From assembly GCA_017411305.1 (NCBI GenBank), contig JAFQQI010000041.1, positions 1 through 60,689 on the forward strand: a DNA stretch of 60,689 bases, read 5' to 3'. Under the pieces are notes generated by a model, which did no database searches, was not told where the DNA came from, and saw nothing but the letters and a program-made list of their open reading frames with translations. This document shows, piece by piece, positions 15,081-23,845 of the stretch (positions within the stretch are counted from its first letter, which is position 1; each line of letters begins with the position of its first letter). The position numbers were made by a program, and so were the translations under genes. Source of the stretch: Lachnospiraceae bacterium. GTDB lineage: Bacteria; Bacillota; Clostridia; Lachnospirales; Lachnospiraceae.

Positions 15081-16379
15081 ATGCAATATTACAAATTACA
15101 GTTGGGATGTATGTTGATCTTATTATACATTGCATTTATTTACCGGAAGGAATGTATGAAATACCGGAATCGGCATAAACGAAAGGTATTTGATTATTTA
15201 CTTCCGGTGGGTATGTTCAGTGTGTTTTTTGACGGGATTACTGCGCACACGGTAAATCATCCTGATACCGTAAATTCTGTGGTAAACATGATTTGTCACA
15301 TGCTCTTTTTGGTGGGACTGGATACATTTATCTTCTTATTGTTCCTTTATATGCGTGCAATTACGGAAGGTGTTCCAAAACCGAAGAAAAAGGGATTGCT
15401 GTTGTATATTCCTTACCTGATAAATGTGGTTGCAGTAGTGGCATTTATGCCACAGCTAGATTACCTTGAAGGAGAAATAAGCAATTACTCTATGGGAATT
15501 TCGGCATACACCTGCTTTGCCATGGCCGGGATTTATATTATTCTGACCTGGATTACGTTTGTGGGACGATGGAAAAATATAGAAAGTCATAAGCGGTTTG
15601 GGATTTTCAGTTACCTGATGGTGCTTGGTGGTGTGACTGTTTTTCAGATGCTGCATCCTCAGGCACTAATCAGTAGTATCGGAATCACAACAATCATTAT
15701 CGGAGTTTACATTAATCAGGAAAATCCTGCGGTAGAGGAACTTTCCCGTTATCATAGGGAAATGGTAATGGGATTTGCTACCTTGGTGGAAACAAAAGAC
15801 GGTAGTACCGGAGGACACATTAAGCGAACTTCCTTATACGTGAAGCTGCTTACGGAGGAATTGAAACACAGAGGCTTTTATAAAGATATTTTAACGAAAG
15901 ATTATATTAACAATTTATGTAAGGCAGCTCCCATGCATGACATCGGAAAGATTGCAGTGCCTGATATGATTTTACAAAAGCCGGGGAAGCTTACCAATGA
16001 GGAATTTGACATTATGAAGCAGCATTCCCAAAGAGGAGGAGAAATTATTCAGGAAACCTTCGGGCATTTGGAAAACAAAGAGTATACCCAAATGGCCTAT
16101 GAGGTTGCCAGATATCATCATGAAAAATGGAACGGCAGAGGTTATCCGGAAGGGCTTAGAAAAAAGGACATTCCGTTATGTGCCAGAATTATGGCCATTG
16201 CGGATGTGTTTGATGCAGTATCCATGAAGCGGTGCTATCGGGATGCACTTCCCTTAGATAAGTGTTTTGAAATAATAGAGGAAGGAAGCGGACAGGATTT
16301 TGAACCCTTGCTGGTAGAAGTGTTTTTAGATATCAGGGATAAGGTAGAAGCTGCCCATCATGAAGTAAATAATCAGTAA
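15081..16379 (+). CDS. Membrane HD-GYP c-di-GMP phosphodiesterase
   Basis: 432 residues from ATG 15081 (GGTGAT seven bases upstream; the frame is open to 15018, but that ATG is inside a terminator loop). Residues 1-215 contain about seven membrane helices. The C-terminal HD-GYP domain shows ETKDGSTGGHIKRT, the metal-binding APMHDIGKIAVPD and HHEKWNGRGYPEG, with the later ADVFDA. These are the full metal-ligand and GYP motifs, so it should hydrolyse c-di-GMP. Expression probably depends on read-through of the terminator at 15001-15041. The MCP-like gene follows after 19 bases. Confidence 0.88.
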   Translation: MQYYKLQLGCMLILLYIAFIYRKECMKYRNRHKRKVFDYLLPVGMFSVFFDGITAHTVNHPDTVNSVVNMICHMLFLVGLDTFIFLLFLYMRAITEGVPKPKKKGLLLYIPYLINVVAVVAFMPQLDYLEGEISNYSMGISAYTCFAMAGIYIILTWITFVGRWKNIESHKRFGIFSYLMVLGGVTVFQMLHPQALISSIGITTIIIGVYINQENPAVEELSRYHREMVMGFATLVETKDGSTGGHIKRTSLYVKLLTEELKHRGFYKDILTKDYINNLCKAAPMHDIGKIAVPDMILQKPGKLTNEEFDIMKQHSQRGGEIIQETFGHLENKEYTQMAYEVARYHHEKWNGRGYPEGLRKKDIPLCARIMAIADVFDAVSMKRCYRDALPLDKCFEIIEEGSGQDFEPLLVEVFLDIRDKVEAAHHEVNNQ

Positions 16380-16398
16380 CAATCAGGAGGAAAAAGAT

Positions 16399-17925
16399 AT
16401 GATGACGGAAAACGGAATCTTAAGAGAAAACGAAAGACAGGCCAACAAAATTGCGGCAAAGGTAATGCGTATTACATTTCTTATTTTTACATTGGTATAT
16501 TTGCTTAATGTATTCCGTGTATTTGTAGTAGATGATGTAATTATGACAATTGCTTATATCGGAGGAGGTCTTTTACTTTTATTACCGACTCTTTTGACCG
16601 ATATTTTGAAATTGGATAAGGAATTTATTAAGTATATTAATGTATTTGCAGCAGCAGTTTTTGTAACCCTGCTTTGTACTACACTGACTTATCATGTGGT
16701 AGTCATTTATGTGTATCCCATTGCCATTGCGAGCTTATATTTCTCGAAGAAATTAAATATATTGGCTACTTGCTTTACGGTAGTTGGTGTTTCCGTAGGA
16801 CAGTTTCTGGCCTTTTATCTTCATACGTTACAGGATGATAATTTTACGGAAATAAACGGTGTGATTATTTTCGGAATTATTCCGAGAGCTTTAATTTTGA
16901 TTGCAGTTGCAGCAATTTTCACTATGCTTACGGCAAGAACGGCAGCCATGCTTTCTAATTTAATGGGGGCAGAGGAACAGGAAGCAATGCTGAATCGAAT
17001 GAAAGAAATGAAGGATAGTGCTTCAAAAACATCTGAAACATTGTTTGATATGGTAACAGAACTTTCAGCCATTTCAGAAGCATCCTTGCAGAATAACCAG
17101 CAGATTACAAAGGAAACAGAAACACTTTTACAGGGATCCGTTGAAAATACCCAGGCAGTAGAAGATGCTGACAATAGGATGCAGGATATCAGCAGACAGC
17201 TTGCTGAGCTGGGGAAGATGAATCATCGCACAGCGGCGTTAACAGAGCAGATTGGTATGAATACCGAAAAGAATCAGAAACGGATGGATGAGACAACAGC
17301 CAGTATGAAGCAGATTTCTGACAGTACGGATGTCTGTAAGCAGATTATTGAAACATTAGGAGAGGAATCTAAGGAAATTATCGGTATTGTGCAAACAATT
17401 ACCAGTATTTCCAGCCGTACCAATATATTAGCATTGAATGCAACCATAGAAGCAGCCAGAGCAGGAGAACAGGGCAAGGGCTTTGCAGTGGTAGCGGAAG
17501 AAATACAGAAACTGGCAGAGCAGACAAAAACAGCAGTGGAAAGTATTGGGGCCATAGTAAATCAGGTAGTGGGAAATACAGATAATGCTGTTGCTGCTAT
17601 GGAACAAAATGTATGGTATACCCAAAGCGGTATGGAACATATTGAACGGGCAAATGAGTCTACGGCACTGATTACCGCTTCAAATGCAGAGCTTGTTGAA
17701 CAGATTCATGCAATTGAGAAGACAGCGGAAGCAATTCAAAAAAAGAGCAGTGAAGTTGCAGAAGGTATGAACCGGATTAGTGATAATACGCAGAAGAATT
17801 GTATGGCAATCGAACAGGTAACTGCGGCCAGTCAGGAAAATAGTGCAGGCACAGAAAGTCTGGCTAAAATGGTAGTTCAGGTAAGAGCGCTTTCAGAGCA
17901 GCTGAGGCAGGTAGTGAATGACTAA
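16399..17925 (+). CDS. Methyl-accepting chemotaxis-type signalling protein
   Basis: 508 residues. Six or so membrane helices in residues 25-190 replace the usual periplasmic ligand domain. The cytoplasmic part is a long coiled coil with the MCP hairpin tip near residues 335-375 (SSRTNILALNATIEAARAGE, then GFAVVAEEIQKLAEQT). It should engage CheA/CheW or act as a cytoplasmic-facing sensor. AGGAGG stands upstream of ATG 16399; ATG 16402 is an alternative. No che or flagellar genes are in the window, and the neighbours are c-di-GMP enzymes. Confidence 0.9.
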   Translation: MMTENGILRENERQANKIAAKVMRITFLIFTLVYLLNVFRVFVVDDVIMTIAYIGGGLLLLLPTLLTDILKLDKEFIKYINVFAAAVFVTLLCTTLTYHVVVIYVYPIAIASLYFSKKLNILATCFTVVGVSVGQFLAFYLHTLQDDNFTEINGVIIFGIIPRALILIAVAAIFTMLTARTAAMLSNLMGAEEQEAMLNRMKEMKDSASKTSETLFDMVTELSAISEASLQNNQQITKETETLLQGSVENTQAVEDADNRMQDISRQLAELGKMNHRTAALTEQIGMNTEKNQKRMDETTASMKQISDSTDVCKQIIETLGEESKEIIGIVQTITSISSRTNILALNATIEAARAGEQGKGFAVVAEEIQKLAEQTKTAVESIGAIVNQVVGNTDNAVAAMEQNVWYTQSGMEHIERANESTALITASNAELVEQIHAIEKTAEAIQKKSSEVAEGMNRISDNTQKNCMAIEQVTAASQENSAGTESLAKMVVQVRALSEQLRQVVND

Positions 17926-17988
17926 TTGACAATACTCTTGCATTGTCAGAAAATACTGTATCGTGTTAAAAAGTTGTTAAAATATTTG

Positions 17989-18017
17989 TTGATAAGGCGT
18001 TGTTGTTTTGATAAAAT
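17989..18017 (+). promoter_or_regulatory. Predicted SigA promoter of the DUF342 gene
   Basis: TTGATA (17989-17994), 17-base spacer, TAAAAT (18012-18017). Confidence 0.6.
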
Positions 18018-18069
18018 AAAATTGTAAAAGAGTGTTTTTGGGGGACGCCCGGAAAGAGATGACAAAACA

Positions 18070-20235
18070 ATGACATCCAAAGAAAAAGAATATTTTTTAA
18101 ACGCCGGATTTACAAAGGAACAGATAGAAGAAATTGCCAAGGGGAAAGAGGCGGGGATTCAGACAGCCCTTTATGCCAATAAGAATTTTTTGCCCATTCA
18201 GATGCGTCAGATTCGGATTGGTCTGATGGAGGGACTTTCTGTTCAAATTTATGCCAAACCCGAGTTTGACTGGTTTCAGATGGAAGAAATCAGACTGGGG
18301 CTTAAATCCGGTGTAGATGTATCGCGTTATGCCCTGGCACAGATTCCTTACGAAAAGATGCGTCAAATGCGTAAGGGACTTGAGGCAGGTATTAATCTTC
18401 AAAGTTATCTTAAGCTGGATGCGGGAATAATCCGCCAGCTTCGCAAAGGCAGAGTTGCGGGTATTAACCTTCTGAAATATATTAACGAAGGATATGATGC
18501 CGAGCAATTAAATGAAATCAGATATTCCTTAGAAAATAATATTAATATCGAACCGTACTTACTGAAAGAATACAGAGCGCCATCCATTACCCAGATAAGC
18601 AAGGGCATAGCCAGGGGAGTGGATGTAGCTCTTTATGCGTCTATTAAGTATAACTGGCGTCAGATGCGTGAAATCCGGAAAGGACTTGAAAACAGAATTG
18701 ATGTAGAGAAATACAGTAGTCCCTTTTATTCCTGGGAACAGATGCGGACAATCAGATATGGCTTGGAACAGGGACTTGATGTAGACAGCTATTGTCCTTT
18801 ACGTTATACCGCAGAAGAAATGCAAAGAAAACTGCAGGCTATGCTGGATGAAATCAATAAGGAGAAGGAACGTATTTTACAAAGCCAGATTAAATCCGAT
18901 GACTTTTTATTTGAGTTTGGTTCCAATGACATGGAGGCTTTTGTAACAGTTCTTACCAATGAAAAAACGGTAACAACAGAGCGCTTGTTGGAAATTCTGG
19001 AGCTTAACGGTATTTATAAGGGAATCCTGGAGGAAGCAGTAGCACTGATTGTCAGCGGTAAGGCATACAGGAAAGCAGTTTTGATTGCTAGAGGGCAGAT
19101 ACCGGATAAAGGAGAAGACGGATGGTATGAGTATTTCTTTAACACCGATACGGAACGAAGACCGAAGGTTTTAGAGGATGGTTCCGTAGACTATCAGAAT
19201 ATTAACTGGTTTGAAATGGTAAAGGAAGGCCAGACACTTGCAATATATCATCCGGCAGGTGAAGGCAGGGACGGATATACCGTACGTGGAGGAGAGCTAA
19301 AAGGCAGAAAAGGTACTGAGAAGCGAATCCTGATGGGTCAGGGCTTTGCCTTGGACGAAGATAAAATAACTTATCGTGCTGCTATAGACGGTATGGTCCG
19401 TCTTGAAAACGATGAACTGCGAGTGACCAGCCATTTGGTGCTGGATGAAATCAATCTTGCTACCGGTAATATTCAGTTTAACGGCAGTATCCACATACGG
19501 GGGGATATCGGATACGGCACTGTGGTACGGGCAACGGATGATATCGTAATTGACGGCAATGTAGAAGCGGCAACCATTGAAAGTGAGGGAAGTATTGTAC
19601 TGAAAAAGGGAATGAATTCTGCCGGACGGGGAATGATTCATGCAGGCAGGGATGTTGTCAGCAGATTCTTTGAATCTGCCAAGGTAACGGCAAAAGGCAA
19701 TATTGAAGTGGATAAATGCTTAAACAGCCAGCTATATGCAGGCGGAATGATTAAAAGCACCCGTGTTATTGCAGGAGGTCTGGCGCAGGCAGAGAGTGGA
19801 TTCCAATTAAACAGTGTAGGAAATCAGGCAGGGCTTCATACGGTAATAAAAGTTCGGATGAATTCCAAAATGCGGGAAGAAAACCGCATGGTGAAGGTGG
19901 CTATTCAGGAATCAAAACAAGAGCTTGAGATGCTGAATCAATCCTACGAGGAGTATAAAGCAAAATTCCCTCCGGAAGTCAGAAACAATATGGAAATTTT
20001 TAAAAAGATTGAAAAAGCGGTATACACAAAAGGAAAGCATTTAGAGCAGTTCTTAAAGCTGGAAGCGGAAGTGAATGAAAGCCTGAAAAAGACAAGGGAA
20101 GCAAGGGTAGTAATTACCGGGCAGGCCTTTGAGGGCTGTGTAATTGAACTGGAAGAGGCAAGATGGGAAGCTGATAACCGTCATAACGTAACCATTAAGA
20201 GACAGGACGGACAAGTGGAAGTAATTAATAACTGA
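18070..20235 (+). CDS. DUF342/FapA-type polymer protein with nine N-terminal helical repeats
   Basis: 721 residues. Residues 13-244 are nine tandem units of 26 residues (one of 24) with the pattern Y.(4)QM..IR.GL..G(IV)(DN)(VI)..Y, predicted to form a helical solenoid. A charged linker follows, then the FapA region (about 350-620) with the glycine-rich turns of a right-handed beta-helix (GDIGYGT, IVIDGNVEAATIE, IHAGRD, IEVDKCLNSQLYAGG). A coiled coil spans about 610-680. FapA proteins are linked to flagellar assembly or cell-surface polarity in some bacteria, but the function in Clostridia is unknown. ATG 18070 has only a weak ribosome site. The gene heads a group with a REC-HD-GYP gene, 22 bases downstream. 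Confidence 0.78.
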   Translation: MTSKEKEYFLNAGFTKEQIEEIAKGKEAGIQTALYANKNFLPIQMRQIRIGLMEGLSVQIYAKPEFDWFQMEEIRLGLKSGVDVSRYALAQIPYEKMRQMRKGLEAGINLQSYLKLDAGIIRQLRKGRVAGINLLKYINEGYDAEQLNEIRYSLENNINIEPYLLKEYRAPSITQISKGIARGVDVALYASIKYNWRQMREIRKGLENRIDVEKYSSPFYSWEQMRTIRYGLEQGLDVDSYCPLRYTAEEMQRKLQAMLDEINKEKERILQSQIKSDDFLFEFGSNDMEAFVTVLTNEKTVTTERLLEILELNGIYKGILEEAVALIVSGKAYRKAVLIARGQIPDKGEDGWYEYFFNTDTERRPKVLEDGSVDYQNINWFEMVKEGQTLAIYHPAGEGRDGYTVRGGELKGRKGTEKRILMGQGFALDEDKITYRAAIDGMVRLENDELRVTSHLVLDEINLATGNIQFNGSIHIRGDIGYGTVVRATDDIVIDGNVEAATIESEGSIVLKKGMNSAGRGMIHAGRDVVSRFFESAKVTAKGNIEVDKCLNSQLYAGGMIKSTRVIAGGLAQAESGFQLNSVGNQAGLHTVIKVRMNSKMREENRMVKVAIQESKQELEMLNQSYEEYKAKFPPEVRNNMEIFKKIEKAVYTKGKHLEQFLKLEAEVNESLKKTREARVVITGQAFEGCVIELEEARWEADNRHNVTIKRQDGQVEVINN
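18106..18801 (+). repeat. Nine tandem 78-bp coding repeats (26-residue units)
   Basis: Protein-level repeats, for example NFLPIQMRQIRIGLMEGL, EFDWFQMEEIRLGLKSGV, KYNWRQMREIRKGLENRI and FYSWEQMRTIRYGLEQGL. Units diverge at DNA level, so the array is old, not a recent expansion. The fifth unit is 24 residues; a partial tenth (RYTAEEMQRKL) follows. Confidence 0.85.
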
Positions 20236-20257
20236 CACTGACAAGAGGATAATAATT

Positions 20258-21364
20258 ATGAGAAATAAAGTTTTAATTGTAGATGATTCCAAATTCAATC
20301 GTCAGGTTCTTAAAAATATTCTGGAAGAAGATTATGAAATTCTGGAAGCTGAAAACGGCAGGGAAGCACTTGTTATCATTGAAGAACGGATGAAAGAAAT
20401 TGCAGCCGTGCTTCTGGATATTGTAATGCCGGAGGTGAACGGAGTTACCTTACTGAAGATGCTGAATGAAAAGGACTATCTGAATGAATTTCCGGTACTT
20501 GTGGTAACCAGTGAACAAGACGTGGAACTGGTAGCAGAGTGTTTTGATTACGGGATTTCCGATTTTATCAGAAAGCCGGTGAATACGGATTTTGTAAAAC
20601 AGAGGGTACAGAAACTGGTGGATTTGTACTTGCAAAAGAATGAGTTTAAAGAGCGCTTAGAACGTCAGACATTTACACTGCGCAATCAATATAAGCTGTT
20701 GCAGCAACAGGCAGACCAGTTGAAAAAGAGTAATGAAAGAATGATAGATGTTTTGGGTACCGTAGTGGAATACCGAAACATGGAGGAACGTTCCCATCTT
20801 ACGATGGTAAAAGGATTTACGGAAATTTTGGCGAATCATATGATGCAGGATTATCCTGAATACGGTTTGACAGAAGAAAAAATCAAAATAATCGTATCTG
20901 CCAGTGTGCTTCATGATGTAGGTAAGGTAATGATACCGGATGCTATTTTATTAAAGCCCGGAAAACTGACCGGAGAAGAATTTGAATATATGAAGTCCCA
21001 TTCCATCAGAGGATATGATATGATAGAGAGTATTAAAGAACTGTGGGAAGAAGATTATGTAAAATGCAGCATGGAAATCACACGTTCCCACCATGAAAAA
21101 TACGATGGCGGCGGTTATCCGGACGGACTGAAGGGGGATGAAATTCCTATTTCGGCTCAGCTTGTTTCGGTTGCAGACTGCTATGCAGCACTTATCAGCG
21201 AAAGTGTGTATAAAGATGCCATTCCTTTGGATGAAGCTTTTAATATGATTTTACAGGGTGAGTGTGGCGTATTTTCTTACAAATTATTGGAATGCTTCCG
21301 CAAGGCAAAAGAGGAATTGAAAGAGGTTGCAAAAGCCTGCGGAATTACAGGAGAAGAAATATGA
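20258..21364 (+). CDS. Response regulator with HD-GYP output
   Basis: 368 residues. The N-terminal receiver reads KVLIVDDSKFNRQVLKNIL, with phospho-Asp in LLDIVMPEVNG near residue 53, the VTSE switch and KPV. A coiled coil at about 125-165 leads into HD-GYP: MEERSHLTMVKGFTE, VLHDVGKVMIPD and HHEKYDGGGYPDG. It is a phosphorylation-controlled c-di-GMP phosphodiesterase; no cognate kinase is adjacent, and the hybrid kinase at 2300 is a possible but unproven partner. AAGAGGA precedes the ATG. The last four bases (ATGA) are shared with the next start. Confidence 0.9.
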   Translation: MRNKVLIVDDSKFNRQVLKNILEEDYEILEAENGREALVIIEERMKEIAAVLLDIVMPEVNGVTLLKMLNEKDYLNEFPVLVVTSEQDVELVAECFDYGISDFIRKPVNTDFVKQRVQKLVDLYLQKNEFKERLERQTFTLRNQYKLLQQQADQLKKSNERMIDVLGTVVEYRNMEERSHLTMVKGFTEILANHMMQDYPEYGLTEEKIKIIVSASVLHDVGKVMIPDAILLKPGKLTGEEFEYMKSHSIRGYDMIESIKELWEEDYVKCSMEITRSHHEKYDGGGYPDGLKGDEIPISAQLVSVADCYAALISESVYKDAIPLDEAFNMILQGECGVFSYKLLECFRKAKEELKEVAKACGITGEEI

Positions 21365-22275
21365 AATATTTAATAATCGGTGCCGGCGGAACCGGCGGCT
21401 GCATGGGAGCTTATATGACACAGGCGGGGAAAGACGTGACCTTAATTGCTCGTGGTGCACATTTGAAAACGATGCAGGAAACCGGTCTTAGGATGGAAAC
21501 AACATCTAAAGGGAATTTTACGGTAGAAAATATTCAGGCAACGGACATGGAGCATTATAACGAAAATCCTGATGTGATTTTTGTTTGTGTGAAAGGCTAT
21601 TCCCTTGATGAAACCATTCCTTTTATCCGTAGGATAGCAAAGCCTGAGAGCGTTGTAATTCCGATACTGAATATTTACGGAACAGGAAGCAGGATGCAAA
21701 AGGAGCTTCCGGATTTATTGGTAACTGACGGCTGTATTTATATTGTGGGGCTGATTAAGGAACCGGGATGCTTGTTACAAAGCGGGAATCTGTTCAAAGT
21801 AGTGTTCGGTGTCAGGGAAGCAGGCGAATATCGCCCTATTCTGGCTGAGGTAAAAAAAGATTTAGAGGATAGTGGCATCACCTGTGTGCTTTCCGATAAT
21901 ATCAGAAAAGATGCCATGAGAAAGTTTTCTTATATTTCTCCGGCTGCCGCTTGCGGTCAGTATTACCGTGCGGCTTCCGACGACATTCAGAAGCCCGGTG
22001 AAATCAGAGAAACCTTCAAGGCATTAATTAAAGAGGTCATGGAACTTTCCAAAGCCATGGGGATAACCTTTGAAGAGGATATGGTGGTAACAAATCTTGC
22101 AATTATGGATACACTTGCTCCCGGTGTGAAAACATCCATGCAACGCGATGTGGAAGCCGGTAAAAAGTCAGAGTTAGATGGCTTGGTTTACTCGGTGGCG
22201 CGGATGGGAAAGGAATATGGGATAGAACTTCCAACGTATCAAAAGATTTCCCAAAAGCTGAAGCAGGAGGAATAA
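21361..22275 (+). CDS. Ketopantoate reductase-like (PanE/ApbA) dehydrogenase
   Basis: 304 residues from ATG 21361, overlapping the upstream stop by ATGA and preceded by AGGAG. The N-terminal Rossmann motif is YLIIGAGGTGGCMGAYM, the middle has VCVKGYSLDET, and the C-terminal domain has KTSMQRDVEAGKKSELDGL, the conserved catalytic and substrate region of PanE. Canonical PanE reduces 2-dehydropantoate with NADPH for coenzyme A synthesis. Since no panB or panC lies nearby and many paralogues act on other 2-keto acids, the exact substrate is open. Translational coupling to a c-di-GMP phosphodiesterase gene is odd. Confidence 0.78.
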   Translation: MKYLIIGAGGTGGCMGAYMTQAGKDVTLIARGAHLKTMQETGLRMETTSKGNFTVENIQATDMEHYNENPDVIFVCVKGYSLDETIPFIRRIAKPESVVIPILNIYGTGSRMQKELPDLLVTDGCIYIVGLIKEPGCLLQSGNLFKVVFGVREAGEYRPILAEVKKDLEDSGITCVLSDNIRKDAMRKFSYISPAAACGQYYRAASDDIQKPGEIRETFKALIKEVMELSKAMGITFEEDMVVTNLAIMDTLAPGVKTSMQRDVEAGKKSELDGLVYSVARMGKEYGIELPTYQKISQKLKQEE

Positions 22276-22313
22276 GCAGGCAGTAACTTGCATAAGGCAG
22301 AGGTTGCCGGAGT

Positions 22314-22342
22314 TTGCATTATGATATAAAAAATGATAAAAT
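22314..22342 (+). promoter_or_regulatory. Predicted SigA promoter of the ManC gene
   Basis: TTGCAT (22314-22319), 17-base spacer, TAAAAT (22337-22342). Confidence 0.6.
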
Positions 22343-22370
22343 AGTATCATCATAAATAAGTATTTTATAT

Positions 22371-22390
22371 GCCGCAGCAGTTGCTGCGGC
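22371..22390 (+). other. Perfect GC-rich hairpin in the ManC leader
   Basis: GCCGCAGC and GCTGCGGC pair around AGTT. The hairpin lies about 20 bases after the predicted transcript start and 30 bases before the start codon. No T run follows, so it is not a terminator; it may stabilise the mRNA 5' end. Confidence 0.5.
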
Positions 22391-22420
22391 TATTGATGTA
22401 ATAAAGCAGGAGAATGCAAT

Positions 22421-23731
22421 ATGAATATTATTTTATTATCGGGAGGAAGCGGAAAACGTTTATGGCCGCTTTCTAATGATATCCGTTCCAAACAGTTTAT
22501 TAAAATATTCCGTACAGAAAAAGAAGATTATGAGTCCATGGTACAAAGAGTGTACCGTCAGATTTTGTCAGTGGATGAAAAGGCGACCGTGACAATAGCC
22601 ACATCTAAGACACAGGTTTCTTCCATCCATAATCAGCTTGGAAGCGGAGTGGGGATTTGTGTAGAGCCTTGCAGAAGAGATACTTTTCCTGCAGTTGCTC
22701 TTGCCACTGCCTATTTACATGATGTGCAGGGGGTGCCTCTGGAAGAATCGGTAGTGGTATGTCCGGTTGATCCGTATGTAAACCAGGATTATTTTGAAGC
22801 AGTAAAGAAGCAGGGAGAGATTGCTGCAGAGGGAAATGCTAATTTAGTGCTGATGGGCATAGAGCCAACCTATCCCAGTGAGAAGTATGGTTATATTATT
22901 CCCTGCGACAAAGAGCCTGTCAGCAAAGTTGCAACTTTTAAAGAAAAGCCGGATGCCAAAACTGCCCAAAAGTATATGGAACAGGGAGCTTTGTGGAATG
23001 GCGGTGTATTTGCTTATAAACTGAAATATGTATTGGATAAAGCCCATGAGCTGATTGATTTTACGGACTATCATGATTTGCTTGCCAAATACGAAACTCT
23101 TAAGAAAATCAGCTTTGATTATGCTGTGGTAGAAAAGGAAGAACAGATTCAGGTGATGCGCTTTAGCGGTCAGTGGAAGGACTTGGGAACATGGAATACA
23201 CTGACAGAGGCTATGGAAGAGGACTGCATCGGAGAAGCGATATTAAACGAAACCTGTGAAAATGTTCATGTGATTAATGAGTTAGATGTACCGGTGCTTT
23301 GCATGGGTCTTAAGGATGTGGTGGTTTCTGCCAGTGCAGAAGGAATTTTGGTTTCGGACAAAGAGCAGTCCAGCTATATTAAACCTTATGTAGATAAAAT
23401 CGACCAGCAGATTATGTTTGCTGAAAAATCATGGGGAAGCTTCCGGGTACTGGATGTACAGGAAGAAAGTATGACGATTAAGGTGACTTTGAATCCGGGG
23501 CACGGAATGAATTATCACAGCCATGAGAGAAGGGATGAAATTTGGAATGTGATTGCCGGAAACGGTAATGCAGTGATTGACGGAAAAACCGTTTTGGTAA
23601 AGGCCGGAGATGTACTTACCATGAAAGCCGGTTGCAAGCATACCATTCTTGCAGAGACAGAATTGAAGCTGATTGAAGTTCAGTTGGGGCGTGATATCAG
23701 TGCGGATGATAAGAAAAAGCATGCACTGTGA
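22421..23731 (+). CDS. manC: Mannose-1-phosphate guanylyltransferase with C-terminal cupin (ManC-like)
   Basis: 436 residues. The nucleotidyltransferase domain starts with the signature LLSGGSGKRLWPLSN and carries VCPVDPYV, KYGYI, FKEKPD and NGGVFAYK. The C-terminal cupin (about 330-425) has NPGHGMNYHSHERRDEIWNV, the type II phosphomannose isomerase metal-binding motif. The enzyme makes GDP-mannose from mannose-1-phosphate and GTP, and may also isomerise fructose-6-phosphate if the cupin is active. GDP-mannose feeds surface glycan synthesis, in line with the GT39-like genes upstream and ugd downstream. AGGAG precedes the ATG. Confidence 0.87.
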   Translation: MNIILLSGGSGKRLWPLSNDIRSKQFIKIFRTEKEDYESMVQRVYRQILSVDEKATVTIATSKTQVSSIHNQLGSGVGICVEPCRRDTFPAVALATAYLHDVQGVPLEESVVVCPVDPYVNQDYFEAVKKQGEIAAEGNANLVLMGIEPTYPSEKYGYIIPCDKEPVSKVATFKEKPDAKTAQKYMEQGALWNGGVFAYKLKYVLDKAHELIDFTDYHDLLAKYETLKKISFDYAVVEKEEQIQVMRFSGQWKDLGTWNTLTEAMEEDCIGEAILNETCENVHVINELDVPVLCMGLKDVVVSASAEGILVSDKEQSSYIKPYVDKIDQQIMFAEKSWGSFRVLDVQEESMTIKVTLNPGHGMNYHSHERRDEIWNVIAGNGNAVIDGKTVLVKAGDVLTMKAGCKHTILAETELKLIEVQLGRDISADDKKKHAL

Positions 23732-23747
23732 AAGATGCCTGCCTTTG

Positions 23748-23776
23748 TTGAATAAACAGCAGATTTGTAGTAGAAT
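23748..23776 (+). promoter_or_regulatory. Predicted SigA promoter of ugd
   Basis: TTGAAT (23748-23753), 17-base spacer, TAGAAT (23771-23776). A small TGTCGG/CCGACA hairpin follows at about 23783-23802. Confidence 0.5.
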
Positions 23777-23845
23777 AAAAAATGTCGGTTGAAAATCCGA
23801 CACAAAAATGAAAAAGAAGAATATACGAAAGGTATGGATATTATA

